64,000 nucleotides of DNA from Vampirovibrio chlorellavorus (GCA_903866275.1 CAIPMU010000018.1:1-64000), one strand, 5' to 3'; shown: positions 41,878 through 51,017, numbered from the stretch's first letter. The notes: generated by a model not told the origin, from the sequence alone. Numbers and translations: made by a program.

Positions 41878-42789
41878 ATGAAATTTTCTTCCCGCTTTAC
41901 GTTATCGGCCCTGCCCGCCCTGACCGTGGCCATTCTGGCGCTGCCATTGCTGGCACAGGCGCAAGGCCCTGAGCAATCCCCACAAACGCAATCGGTCACC
42001 AGTAAGCCCATCTTGAGCGGCACGATGCATGCCCCCATTCAGGCCGGTGGCGCCGTGGCGCTGGATCTTCCCGATAGCAGCGCGCAGGCCATTACGCTGG
42101 ATATTTTGAAGGGCCGCTTTGCGGATTACTCCGTGGGCCGCATCACCCTGACCGGCTCTGGGATGGATTTTCGTAATGGAACTTTGGCGGGCTTGAAGGC
42201 CGATATTGCCCAGGGCAACTTCGATAACCTGCTGGTGGACCACTTCTTGCTGACCGCACCGGGCTTTTCCTTTGACACTATGCAGTTGCTCAATAACCGC
42301 ACCTTTGTGCTGTCTGAGCCAGTCACGGCCAGCGTGAACCTGTCCATCTCCGAAGACGGCATGAACCGATTTTTGGCCAACCCCAAAACCATGGGCAAAA
42401 TTGAAAAAGCCATCCAGAAGCAAACCGGCGGCCTGAAGCTGGTGACCTTCTCCAACCCTAGCCTGGCGTTGGTGGGTGGTAACAAGGTGAAAGTTAACGT
42501 GACCGGGATTGTGGCCCAAGGGCTCTCGGTACCGCTGGAAATGACCGGGCATCTGGGCTTACGTAATGGCCAGTTGGTGATGCAGGATTTGGCCATTGCC
42601 TCCGGCGGTAGCGATTTGCAATTGCCGCTGGATGTGGCCAAATCGTTTCAGGACAAGATCAACGAGCTGATTGATTTCAAACGGCTGGGCAAAAACAGCA
42701 TGATCATCACCGCTGATAAGCTCAAGTTTTCGGGCAAAACCCTGCAAATTGATGGTCACGCCACCCTCACCCGGCTTCAGTTTGGATAG
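41878..42789 (+). CDS. exported DUF2993/LmeA-like lipid-binding protein
   Basis: A 303-residue protein with a signal peptide (ALTVAILALPLLAQAQG, cleavage near residue 30). The mature part fits DUF2993, a family of tubular lipid-binding proteins common in Cyanobacteria and Actinobacteria: LDILKGRFADYSVGRITLTG, LAGLKADIAQGNFDNLLVDH, LNLSISEDGMNRFLANP-like segment, and the last strand SGKTLQIDGHATLTRLQFG. The Asn-rich repeat LRNGQLVMQDLAIASGG is typical. It may bind or move lipids at the cell envelope. The ATG follows AAGGA by ten bases and an upstream ATG at 41827 is not needed. Linked to era only by position. Confidence 0.8.
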   Translation: MKFSSRFTLSALPALTVAILALPLLAQAQGPEQSPQTQSVTSKPILSGTMHAPIQAGGAVALDLPDSSAQAITLDILKGRFADYSVGRITLTGSGMDFRNGTLAGLKADIAQGNFDNLLVDHFLLTAPGFSFDTMQLLNNRTFVLSEPVTASVNLSISEDGMNRFLANPKTMGKIEKAIQKQTGGLKLVTFSNPSLALVGGNKVKVNVTGIVAQGLSVPLEMTGHLGLRNGQLVMQDLAIASGGSDLQLPLDVAKSFQDKINELIDFKRLGKNSMIITADKLKFSGKTLQIDGHATLTRLQFG

Positions 42790-43073
42790 ATAGGCTGTAT
42801 AGCGCTTCGATAGAACCACGCAGTTAATGGTGTTATCGTCAGCCTGTTTTCAACCTGCAAATTCGGCAGGTAATCTATTAACTACAGCGCACCAAGGATT
42901 TCCGAGTCAATCGTTTAAGAGGGCTCAGGCAAGCTGGCTCTGGATTAAAGAGTGGAGAACTCTACATCTGTGTTACAGCTTGTTCAACGCTTTCAAGGGT
43001 ATTACATTACAATGATGTTATAAGAATTTCCAGATTTCTACTCTTTGACTTGATTAAAGGATGTTAAAGATAC

Positions 43074-43694
43074 ATGTTTTTGCGCGATTCTCGGAAAATA
43101 CAGGCTTCACTGCCGCCATTCTGTTTTCAGAAAACCATCTTTGGCTTTACCTTGGCGGAGCTTTTAATATCTTTGGCCATTTTCGGAATGGTCGCAACGA
43201 TTGTGATCCCCAAAATTATTACAGCCCAGCAAAACACCCAGTACACTGCCCGTGCCAAGGAAGTGATCAGTTCTGTTTCAGCGGCTTTTCAGCAGTATCA
43301 AGCCAACAATGTGAGTGTCCCAAGTACCTTGGGCATTAAAGATCTCACCCCGTATATGAATTACATTTCAAGAGACTCGACAACCACCATTGATGACATT
43401 CCTGTATATACCACCGTGAGTTGTGCCAATGGCTCTTTTGTCTGTCTGCGCATGCACAATGGCAGCACCATGCTGTATCGACCGACCGAAAATTTTGGAG
43501 GAAGCAGCGCCACAAATGGTGTTCTGGTTCTGCTAGACCCGGATGGCGTTGCCAGTGCGAACAAAAGCATTGACTTCATGCTGAGATACACGGGACGCAT
43601 CATTAGCCTTGGCACATGTGATGCGACCACTTTTTCCAGCCAATTTGCCTATCCTTGCAGTTCCACCTGGGATCCATCCTGGTTTCAATGGTAG
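43074..43694 (+). CDS. type IV pilin-like/pseudopilin protein
   Basis: A 206-residue protein with a class I prepilin N-terminus: after a 22-residue leader comes G-FTLAELLISLAIFGMVATI, with Gly at -1, Phe at +1 and Glu at +5, as needed for prepilin peptidase and methylation. The hydrophobic helix forms the fibre core. The globular domain has four Cys in CANGSFVCLRM and GTCDATTF...YPC that could form disulphides. Type II secretion or type IV pilus minor pilin is likely. No assembly genes are adjacent, so it would use machinery encoded elsewhere. Confidence 0.82.
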   Translation: MFLRDSRKIQASLPPFCFQKTIFGFTLAELLISLAIFGMVATIVIPKIITAQQNTQYTARAKEVISSVSAAFQQYQANNVSVPSTLGIKDLTPYMNYISRDSTTTIDDIPVYTTVSCANGSFVCLRMHNGSTMLYRPTENFGGSSATNGVLVLLDPDGVASANKSIDFMLRYTGRIISLGTCDATTFSSQFAYPCSSTWDPSWFQW

Positions 43695-43936
43695 CGCGCT
43701 GAGTTCTGGTTTATCGGCAGACAATGGATTTTGCGGCATTTTTCAGAGCGAGGGTTGTTAAACGAAGTTTTCATGGCAAAACACGACTTTTCAGTCTGAT
43801 CTTCCGTCAGCCAACTCAAGTGATGCAATGAATCCGTAAAACGGTTGAATTACAGGATTTTCGCTGCTAGCGCGTTTCACCCAGCCGTCACCTCGCCGGA
43901 TCGCCAAGCCCGCTTCTTTTGAAATACTTCAGCCCC

Positions 43937-43966
43937 TTGGGATTCTGTGGGACTGGCCTGTATAAT
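43937..43966 (+). promoter_or_regulatory. murJ promoter abutting the start codon
   Basis: TTGGGA (43937-43942), 18-base spacer, TATAAT (43961-43966). The murJ ATG begins at 43973, six bases beyond the -10, so transcription would start at the ATG. GGGAG between them could instead be a ribosome site if an upstream promoter is used. Confidence 0.55.
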
Positions 43967-43972
43967 AGGGAG

Positions 43973-45670
43973 ATGACTATTGCCCCCGATGAACCCTATA
44001 GCAACCCGGATGCGACTGACGTGTGCGCCGCCAATCAGACTGAACCACCGGTGAGCCAACCAGTTTCAGCGCCTGCGCCAGCTTTTCGGGCGCCCAGTTT
44101 GCTGAAAGCGGCGGGGTTGATTGCACTGGTCACTATTTTTAGCAAGGTCTTGGGCTTCGCCCGCGACTGGGCGGTGATGTATGTCTATGGTACCTCACTG
44201 GTCAGCGATGCCTACTATGCGGCCTTTCAGCTCCCCTCTTTTGCCATTGTACTTCTGGGCGGACTGGGTGGGCCTTTTCATACCGCCACGGTGTCCGTCT
44301 TTTCCCGGCTAATTAAGGACAACGAGGCCCCCAGCGCCGAAGCCAAACATTTGGTGGGCACGTTCATCACTCTCACCGGGGTGGTGTTTACGGTGCTTTC
44401 CATTCTGACCCTGCTGTTTGCTAACCCCTTGATGCATATCATTCTCCACGGGGCCAGACCGGAACTGATTACGCTGGCCGCTCGCCAATTGCAGGTGATG
44501 AGCCCCTGCATTCTGGCCGGGGGCATTGTGGGCATTCTCTACGGGATCTCCAATATTTACCACTGTTTCCTCTGGCCTTCGCTCTCCCCCGTGGCCATGA
44601 GTATTACCATTATGGCCGGGCTGTTGCTGTTTCCTAACGACAACACGGGCATGGTACTGGCGTGGTCAACGCTGGCGGGCGGCTTGTTGCAACTGGTGAT
44701 GCAGTTGCCCGAGTTCTTCCGGCAAAAGTTCAACCTGAAACCCGCCTGGTCGTGGAAAGCCCCGGAAATCCGCAAGGCGGGCGAGCTCTTGTTTCCTGCC
44801 ACCGTGGGCACCACCATTGGCCAGCTGATCACTTATGTGGATATGTTCTTTGTCTCCGCGCTGGGTACAGGCGGCTGGTCGGCTGTGACGCTCTCCAACC
44901 GTTTGGTGCAGTTGCCCTTGGGTGTGCTGCAAACCGCCTTGCTGGTGCCGATTTTCCCCCGGTTCAGCCGAGCCGCTGCCGATGGCAACTTTGACGAGAT
45001 CAAGCGCACCTTCAAGTTGGGCGTGATTTCCCTGTGGTTGATCAGCATTCCGATTCTGGTCTTGATGCTCCTGTTTACCGAGCCGATGGTGCGGCTGATT
45101 TTTCAGCACGGCAAATTCGACGCCCACGCCACCCATCTGGTATCGCTGGCGCTGGTCTTTCAGGCCCTGCAAATCATCCCCTACTTTGCCCGTGATTCAA
45201 TCACCCGTGTTTTTTACGCCTTTCAGGATTCCAAAACCCCACTCATGGTAGGTTTGCTGGCGATCTTTACCAAATGGGGCCTGAACGCGCTGTTGGTGCC
45301 CCAGTTCGGGGTGGGCGGCATTACCTTTGCGATCACGCTGGTCACGTTTATCAACATGCTCCTGTTGGGTGCCCTGTCCAAAAAACACATTCAGGATTTG
45401 GGCTTCAAGGAAATGGTGCTCCCCTTCGCCAAGTTGATGCTCTCTGGCGCGCTAATGTATGGCGTGATCTGGGCCGTGCAGTTCAGTTTGACCCATCAGG
45501 CCGCTGACTTATTCTCCACCCTCAAACCTCAATGGGCTGAACCGATCCAGATTAGCATCGCGACCGTGATCGGCGGTAGCATCTATGTGCTGTCGGCACT
45601 GGCGCTCAGGATCAGCGAAGCCCAATACCTGCAGGAACGTCTGCTTGGTCGCTTCCTGCGCAAGAAATAA
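43973..45670 (+). CDS. murJ: lipid II flippase MurJ
   Basis: Fourteen-helix MOP-family flippase that moves lipid II across the inner membrane for peptidoglycan synthesis. The 565 residues begin with a 40-residue hydrophilic, Pro/Ala-rich tail. The membrane part starts LLKAAGLIALVTIFSKVLGF and keeps FARDWAVMYVYGTS, DAYYAAFQLPSF, the conserved HGARPE-type loop, TLSNRLVQLPLGVLQTALLV and FARDSITRVFYAFQDSKTPL. These include the conserved Arg and Asp residues of the central cavity. The ATG at 43973 is chosen over an in-frame TTG at 43919. It converges on the GH13 gene with only six bases between stops. Confidence 0.93.
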   Translation: MTIAPDEPYSNPDATDVCAANQTEPPVSQPVSAPAPAFRAPSLLKAAGLIALVTIFSKVLGFARDWAVMYVYGTSLVSDAYYAAFQLPSFAIVLLGGLGGPFHTATVSVFSRLIKDNEAPSAEAKHLVGTFITLTGVVFTVLSILTLLFANPLMHIILHGARPELITLAARQLQVMSPCILAGGIVGILYGISNIYHCFLWPSLSPVAMSITIMAGLLLFPNDNTGMVLAWSTLAGGLLQLVMQLPEFFRQKFNLKPAWSWKAPEIRKAGELLFPATVGTTIGQLITYVDMFFVSALGTGGWSAVTLSNRLVQLPLGVLQTALLVPIFPRFSRAAADGNFDEIKRTFKLGVISLWLISIPILVLMLLFTEPMVRLIFQHGKFDAHATHLVSLALVFQALQIIPYFARDSITRVFYAFQDSKTPLMVGLLAIFTKWGLNALLVPQFGVGGITFAITLVTFINMLLLGALSKKHIQDLGFKEMVLPFAKLMLSGALMYGVIWAVQFSLTHQAADLFSTLKPQWAEPIQISIATVIGGSIYVLSALALRISEAQYLQERLLGRFLRKK

Positions 45671-45676
45671 TTTGCG

Positions 45677-47443
45677 CTAATAGCTCGGCAACTGCTTGGC
45701 GAGATTCGGCGTGTTGATCTCAAACATGTGGAACCGTCCAGGGCCGAGATCCACGCTCATCTGGTTAATACCGGGGTAGAAATAACTGGGTCGCCCGTAA
45801 CCCGGCACCCGATTGGTCATGGGCTGGGTGGGCAGAAAACCGGGAATGGCCAAGGTGGCCTTTTGCTCGGCGTTGATGTCTTTGTTGGCCACGATCAGCA
45901 GGGTTTTACCTGCGGCCTGCCGGGCAAAGGCAATCACCTGATTGTTGGGGCCGCCGTTCACCGGAATGGGAATAAACGCGCCTTGCGTCAGCACTGGCCC
46001 ATAGGCCTTACGCAGGTTGAACATCTGGCGCATGAACAGGCCGATTTCCGGGTGGTTGCCCTTGTGCTGCGGCACGAAGTTGAAAATGTCGAAATCGCCA
46101 GTGTAGCCGGTGGTAAAGCCATCCAGAATGTAGGGGTTGGTGTAGGGCTGGGTGGCCATCAGGCCACTGGCCAGCATGCACATGGTGGCGCCACCGTGCT
46201 CCATTAAACTGGGATCATCGTGGGTGAGGAAGGAGCCGATCAGGGATTTGTCACTGCCGCCGTTCTGGCTGGCCCGCTGGAACATGGCCCGATTGGACAG
46301 CAGGTAATCCATGTACTCTTTGGCATTCACCATTGAGTGAAAAATATGGAACTGCCCGTAATACGAATCAAAGCCGGAACGCAGCAGATCTTCGGGAATG
46401 TCACGGGGCAGGTTTTTCAGGGGCGATTGATCTTCCTGACAGTAACTTTCTGCCAGCCAGGCCTTATCCGGGTACTTGCCGGTAAAGTGTTTCCAGAAGT
46501 CCAGCGTGCGGGCACGGGCCACATCCACCCGGAAACCATCCACGCCCACCTTGTTGGCCATCAGATCAAAGAAGCCTTCGTAATAATCCTGCAGCTTTTG
46601 ATCGTTTTTGAACATCACGATGTCCACCCAGTTGGTGGGGGTCATGGTTTTGCCGTTCTTATCCTTGGCGATGAGATCTGGACGAGACTGCGATAGATCC
46701 GAGGAAGCGCAACTGGGCACATCCACCATCACCCGAATGCCGCGCTGATGACAGGCTTCCACAAACTGGCGGGCCTCTTGCAGGGCATCGGTGGTATTGC
46801 CGGGCACGTCAAATTCCGGGTTAATCCGGTGATAATCGGACGGGGAGTACAAACTGCCGCCCGCGCCCAGGCGTCGGTTCTGCCCAATGGGGTTAATGGG
46901 CAACAGGTGCACCGTGTTGATCCCCAGATTGACCAGTTGGTCCAGCTTGTTTATAGAAGAAAGGAAGGTGCCGTTTTCACCCAGCCTGACGGAGATTCTA
47001 CCATCGTTGTTCTTGTCTTCCGCCCCAAAGGTGCGAATGTTCAGGGCGTAAATCACTGCCTGATTTTTATGAAAGAGATCCTTCAAGTCGTTTTTCCACG
47101 GCCGGGGAGCGGTTGTGGTCATCGCCCCGAGGCCATTCAGGCCGGGCACATTGGCAGGCATCCCAGGGGGCGAAGCCTGCATCCGAATCCCGCCCATTGG
47201 CAAGTTGGCGGCATGGTAGGGACTCATCACAAACAGGGGCCATGGCTGGATTGGCGAAGCATTTTGCTGGACAGGCTGATGTTGCATCATCGGGTGAGTC
47301 AGCGGGTTGGTCGTTGAAAAAGCGGTGGGCGTTGGTAGTGGCAGCACCGGTGGCAAGGCAGGCATCATTGGCAACATTGGCAAGGCGGGCATACTGGCAA
47401 ACAGCGACGGCAGTGGATTCAGGGGTGGCAAGGTGGGCATCAT
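45677..47443 (-). CDS. GH13-like alpha-amylase family protein with Pro/Met-rich N-terminus
   Basis: Alpha-glucan-acting barrel enzyme, 588 residues. Region II GFRVDVARA (nucleophile Asp307), region III WLAESYCQ (acid/base Glu332) and region IV FLTHDDP (His408-Asp409) are present, with LVNLGINTVHLLPINPIGQ as the first barrel strand. Region I is altered: VMVDVPSCAS has Asp241 but not the usual Asn-His. Residues 1-110 are Pro/Met/Leu/Thr-rich (MMPTLPPLNPLPSLFASMPA) without a signal peptide. A C-terminal beta domain starts near residue 490 (GKTLLIVANKDINAEQK). It is the last gene of an operon with the two paralogous membrane proteins, each overlap being ATGA. Activity is likely; exact specificity is unknown. 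Confidence 0.88.
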   Translation of the reverse strand: MMPTLPPLNPLPSLFASMPALPMLPMMPALPPVLPLPTPTAFSTTNPLTHPMMQHQPVQQNASPIQPWPLFVMSPYHAANLPMGGIRMQASPPGMPANVPGLNGLGAMTTTAPRPWKNDLKDLFHKNQAVIYALNIRTFGAEDKNNDGRISVRLGENGTFLSSINKLDQLVNLGINTVHLLPINPIGQNRRLGAGGSLYSPSDYHRINPEFDVPGNTTDALQEARQFVEACHQRGIRVMVDVPSCASSDLSQSRPDLIAKDKNGKTMTPTNWVDIVMFKNDQKLQDYYEGFFDLMANKVGVDGFRVDVARARTLDFWKHFTGKYPDKAWLAESYCQEDQSPLKNLPRDIPEDLLRSGFDSYYGQFHIFHSMVNAKEYMDYLLSNRAMFQRASQNGGSDKSLIGSFLTHDDPSLMEHGGATMCMLASGLMATQPYTNPYILDGFTTGYTGDFDIFNFVPQHKGNHPEIGLFMRQMFNLRKAYGPVLTQGAFIPIPVNGGPNNQVIAFARQAAGKTLLIVANKDINAEQKATLAIPGFLPTQPMTNRVPGYGRPSYFYPGINQMSVDLGPGRFHMFEINTPNLAKQLPSY

Positions 47444-49254
47444 GCGTTGGGCACTCCTGCGGGCTTTTTCACGACCGGCTTAAAATTGCGGCCCACAAGG
47501 AAATAATTGTAGAGCGCCGTGGCCGCCAGCAGGCCGCCACCCACGTACAGCCCAACGCGGGTGCGCCACATCTTGCCCAGCATCTCGCTCTTCAGGGCAT
47601 TTCCCAATAGATGCTCTTCGGGGGCTGCGCCCATCATATCAAAGGCCCGGCCAAACTGGCGCTGATCGTTCTGGACACTGTGCACGATGCCGTAAAAAGT
47701 CTCCCGGTTACCCACCAGTTCCTTGGGGGCCTTCCAGTGACCGGCTCCCAGCGTCTCCTGAACGCCATTGATGGTCGGCGACTTCATGAGGGATTTCAGC
47801 GACTTTTTGAGTTCGTTTTTATTGGTCAGGGCATTGGGCGCGGTAAGGGCCTTAAACAGCTTGCGGTAGTGGATGATGGTGCTTTCCGCATTCGCCAGAC
47901 GGGTATTGCGGGTCATCTCCAGCGATGCCAGATGTTCGTCGCTCAGGCCATCCTTGAAACGCTCCAGATAGTCATCGGTTTCTTTCCAGATGTTGGCCAG
48001 CTTGCCGGAAATCTGTTCTTCGCCGTTCACGGTTTCCCGAGACAGTTGGTCATCCAGGAAGGCCAGTGTTTTATCGATCCGGGGCCGGTCTTTCTCCCCA
48101 AGCATGATGAGATGATCAACCAGCTTGTCGCGCTGCACGTCTCGATTGGCGTTGCGAATTTCCTTCAGGCTCATGGCGTTCATGAATCCGGCCTGCTTGA
48201 CCAGATCCCGCCCAAACTGGTGCCACCAGCCGGAAAGTTTTGATTCGGGCACTGCGCCAATCACCTGATTCAGGTAGACTTCCGCCTTGTGTGCCAGGGC
48301 CGATTCAGGGGTGGTTTCCCTGGCGAAGACCCGCTGGGTTTCCATCAGGGCAAACTGACGTTTGACCGCGTTTACGCCACACATCACCGGGTTTTGCAAT
48401 AGATCGCAGGTCAAGCCGGAGATCACGGGGGTGGCCGGGCCAGCAGCCAACATCCACCAGGTATGCGCTTGCACCGAGACCTGGCGCATCTTCTCTTCCG
48501 TCTCCCGGCGACGGTTGGGGCCAGTGGGAATGCCCAATTTGTCCGCCGCGCGTTCAATCTGCTGATCGGTGAGAATATGCAGGGGAAGATAGTTGGGGTC
48601 TTTGTAGAGATTCAGGCGCTGCCCGTAGGAGCTGTCATAGTTCTGGTTCAGGTTCACCCCGGTTTTCAGGTGGACCATTTTGTTGATCATCGCCGGGGTG
48701 GCGGCCATGGCGCCAAACCAGCTTAAAAAGCCCAGATATTCACCCACGCCAAAGATGCCCTGCTTGAGGCCCATTGTGGCCATCGTGGCAATCCCCAGGC
48801 TGGCCGCGCGTTTCAGGTTGTCATCAAAAGTGATGAGTTCATGATCCTTGACCGGTTGATTGCTGGCCACATCGCCCAGCAGGTGCTTGGTTTGCTTGAA
48901 ATTACGGATGGGACCGCCAATGGGTTCCCATTGGATCAAGTGGGCGTAATTGCCGGGGAAAGACTTTTGCAGCTCTCCAAAGAAGTTGTTGCCCATCGAG
49001 AAAAAGGAGTCGCTCCAGCTGGAAGCGTTTGCTGCCGGGTTTACCGGGCTTGGGCTGGCTGGATTCATGGCATTGAGTGCTAACGGCACCGAGGGTAGCG
49101 GGGCAGGCGCGATTGGGTTCAGGGGCATGGGAGAAGCCGTCCAGCCTAAGTTTGCGCCTGTATACGGGGACGGAGCCGGTTGGGGGGCATACAAGGCCCA
49201 GTTGTTTGGCCGAACCGGCGGGAATGGGGTGAAAGGTGTCAATGGTGCACTCAT
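47440..49254 (-). CDS. uncharacterised membrane protein, paralogue of the 442-residue neighbour
   Basis: A 604-residue protein of unknown family. The first 75 residues are Pro/Ala/Ser-rich. Hydrophobic stretches lie around 155-195 (LGFLSWFGAMAATPAMINK), 250-275 (WWMLAAGPATPVISGLTC) and 575-598 (LYVGGGLLAATALYNYFLVG). Residues 197-206 (KTGVNLNQNY), LHILTDQQIERAADKLGIPT and RQVSVQAHTWWMLAAG align with RTGIDLNQKY, LDLLSDAQYEKLIRKMGIPT and RQIISAARADKLILGN of the preceding gene, so the two are paralogues. Residues 290-560 are helical, charged and specific to this copy. Start and stop overlap neighbours by four bases. Function unknown; a scaffold or membrane anchor for the GH13 protein is a guess. 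Confidence 0.82.
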   Translation of the reverse strand: MSAPLTPFTPFPPVRPNNWALYAPQPAPSPYTGANLGWTASPMPLNPIAPAPLPSVPLALNAMNPASPSPVNPAANASSWSDSFFSMGNNFFGELQKSFPGNYAHLIQWEPIGGPIRNFKQTKHLLGDVASNQPVKDHELITFDDNLKRAASLGIATMATMGLKQGIFGVGEYLGFLSWFGAMAATPAMINKMVHLKTGVNLNQNYDSSYGQRLNLYKDPNYLPLHILTDQQIERAADKLGIPTGPNRRRETEEKMRQVSVQAHTWWMLAAGPATPVISGLTCDLLQNPVMCGVNAVKRQFALMETQRVFARETTPESALAHKAEVYLNQVIGAVPESKLSGWWHQFGRDLVKQAGFMNAMSLKEIRNANRDVQRDKLVDHLIMLGEKDRPRIDKTLAFLDDQLSRETVNGEEQISGKLANIWKETDDYLERFKDGLSDEHLASLEMTRNTRLANAESTIIHYRKLFKALTAPNALTNKNELKKSLKSLMKSPTINGVQETLGAGHWKAPKELVGNRETFYGIVHSVQNDQRQFGRAFDMMGAAPEEHLLGNALKSEMLGKMWRTRVGLYVGGGLLAATALYNYFLVGRNFKPVVKKPAGVPNA

Positions 49255-50579
49255 CGCTTTTTACCCCCCGGTGTTGTGTGGGGAGGGGTCATCTGGGTGC
49301 GGGCTTCCACGTGCTGGACGGTTTCAAAGATGCTCTGCCGGTTCAATCGGGGTACGTCGCCGCCGGGCAGGTTGTGCTGAATGGCTGCGGTTTCCGGGGA
49401 GAGTTCCGGGGCCAGTTCTGGCGGCAGGTTGCTCAGGAAGGGCGACAGGTAGGGGCGATCCTGACGGCTCATCACGTTCCAGCAATGCCACAGCACCAGA
49501 CCGGAACTGGCTGCCAGCCCGCCCCACAGGCTGCGGCGGAGCCAGGGGTTTGCTTCGTTGGCTGCACCAAAGAAGACTTCTTTGACGGCGGGGCCGATTT
49601 TGGCCTTGAAGAATTCCAGCGTTTTCTGGGAACGGTTCATCCAGTCGCCCTGCTGGGCATCTTTGGACCAGATGGCTTTCAGGGGGCTGTTGCTGTCTAG
49701 GAGTCTTCCCCAGAGTTCATTTCGGGCAATGTAACCAGCACCAATGGCAGCGGCAATGTTCCCCAGAATCAGTTTATCGGCCCGTGCGGCGCTGATGATC
49801 TGGCGGGTCTGGTCGTTGACCTCCCGTTTGGGGTCTGCCACGTTGGTGGGAATGCCCATCTTGCGGATGAGTTTCTCATACTGGGCGTCGCTCAACAGGT
49901 CCAACCGCGGGAAATCCACGCTGGCAAAGACTTTTTCTACATCCCCGTTGGGCTTGCGATACTTTTGATTGAGGTCGATCCCCGTCCGGTACTTGAAAAA
50001 TTCGTTGATCCCAAGATTGGTTGCGGCGATGCCGAGGAAGTAGGTTGCCACGCCAATCCCCTGACGCAGCCCGTTAAAGCGGTCTCCGCCCAGAATAAAG
50101 CTACCGGCCAGACAGGCGCCACCCAGATAGTAGGGAATATTGGCCACATCCAGAAAATCGGAGAAGGTGAATCGGTTATCCCCCTTGAGCCCTTGCACGA
50201 TGGTTTTGGGCAAGGTGACAAAGCCGTGCTGAAAGCTCATTTTAATCTTCTGAGGCACGGTTTGTTTCAGCAAGCGGTCTGTGAACGGGGTGTCCAGATC
50301 GTATTTCTTCCGGGTAATGGGATCCACCAGCAGATCGGTCAGGGCTACGGCTTTCTCTTCACCATCTCCCCCGGTTTGAACCAAAGTCATGCCGGGCGGC
50401 AAGCCATTTTTGCCGGGAGCGGAACCGGGTGTCGGCAATGGGGTAGAGCCAGCGGCGGCATTGAGGGCGTACGCCGGGGTTTTGCCCATCGGGGTTCCTG
50501 GGGCTTGCACAGGCTGAATCCACTGGGCTGAGAGGCTCAGTGGTGATGTAGCAGTGGTATAGGTTGGCGATAAGCCCAT
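49251..50579 (-). CDS. uncharacterised membrane protein, first gene of the GH13 operon
   Basis: A 442-residue paralogue of the 604-residue neighbour. I chose the ATG at 50577-50579 (MGLSPTYTTATSPLSLSAQ), preceded by AGG nine bases upstream. The frame is open to an ATG at 50681, but the added residues (WFTCSHITFWHTVKVW) look untypical. After a Pro/Ser/Thr-rich N-terminus come hydrophobic segments YYLGGACLAGSFILGG, VATYFLGIAATNLGINE, ILGNIAAAIGAGYIA and SLWGGLAASSGLVLWHCW. RTGIDLNQKY falls at residues 198-207, almost the same position as in the paralogue. The C-terminus is Pro/Glu-rich. A sigma70-like promoter lies at 50719-50747. Function unknown. Confidence 0.82.
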   Translation of the reverse strand: MGLSPTYTTATSPLSLSAQWIQPVQAPGTPMGKTPAYALNAAAGSTPLPTPGSAPGKNGLPPGMTLVQTGGDGEEKAVALTDLLVDPITRKKYDLDTPFTDRLLKQTVPQKIKMSFQHGFVTLPKTIVQGLKGDNRFTFSDFLDVANIPYYLGGACLAGSFILGGDRFNGLRQGIGVATYFLGIAATNLGINEFFKYRTGIDLNQKYRKPNGDVEKVFASVDFPRLDLLSDAQYEKLIRKMGIPTNVADPKREVNDQTRQIISAARADKLILGNIAAAIGAGYIARNELWGRLLDSNSPLKAIWSKDAQQGDWMNRSQKTLEFFKAKIGPAVKEVFFGAANEANPWLRRSLWGGLAASSGLVLWHCWNVMSRQDRPYLSPFLSNLPPELAPELSPETAAIQHNLPGGDVPRLNRQSIFETVQHVEARTQMTPPHTTPGGKKR

Positions 50580-50718
50580 ATGTAAACCTAAAAAGACCCC
50601 GAATTTGGACCAGACTTTGACAGTGTGCCAGAACGTGATGTGAGAACAGGTAAACCAAAAGTTGCCACGGACTCTCTCCATGTAAGAACCGTGAATACAT
50701 TAAATTGTCATGAATCAA

Positions 50719-50747
50719 GGCATAAAATCCAGATTTCTTTTTATCAA
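50719..50747 (-). promoter_or_regulatory. promoter of the membrane protein-GH13 operon
   Basis: On the minus strand TTGATA (50742-50747), a 17-base spacer and TATGCC (50719-50724). The leader to the chosen ATG would be about 130 bases. Confidence 0.45.
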
Positions 50748-50880
50748 TAAAAGAATTGTTTAATCACTCATAAAATCTAAAAATAGATCCATGTGTTTTC
50801 TCGTACAGTGAAACGCGAACTTTGCATCAAATTTGTAAGTCACTGTCAATTTTTGCGCTTGAGGATCTTTTTTGAATCAA

Positions 50881-50902
50881 TTACAGTTGCTCTGTTACAG
50901 TT
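50881..50902. repeat. direct repeat TTACAGTT x2 upstream of the 1444-aa gene
   Basis: TTACAGTT at 50881-50888 and again at 50895-50902, six bases between, so a 14-base period. It lies about 120 bases before the start of the 1444-residue protein. It may be an activator or repressor site; no -10/-35 pair is convincing next to it. Confidence 0.35.
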
Positions 50903-51017
50903 TTGACTGAAAATCTGGGGAAGATGGCATGTTTCATCTTCAACACGCCGGATAACCCCGTTCTGTTGGCACCTGTTACTCTTCGAGGGTTCATCACAGT
51001 TATTTGAGGTCCACACC

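Larger units (their letters stand above)
50580..51017. other. 438-base divergent control region of the GH13 locus
   Basis: Lies between the minus-strand operon and the 1444-residue protein. It is clearly richer in A/T than the flanking genes. It contains the minus-strand promoter at 50719-50747 and the direct repeat at 50881-50902. No small gene with a ribosome site is evident. Confidence 0.6.
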
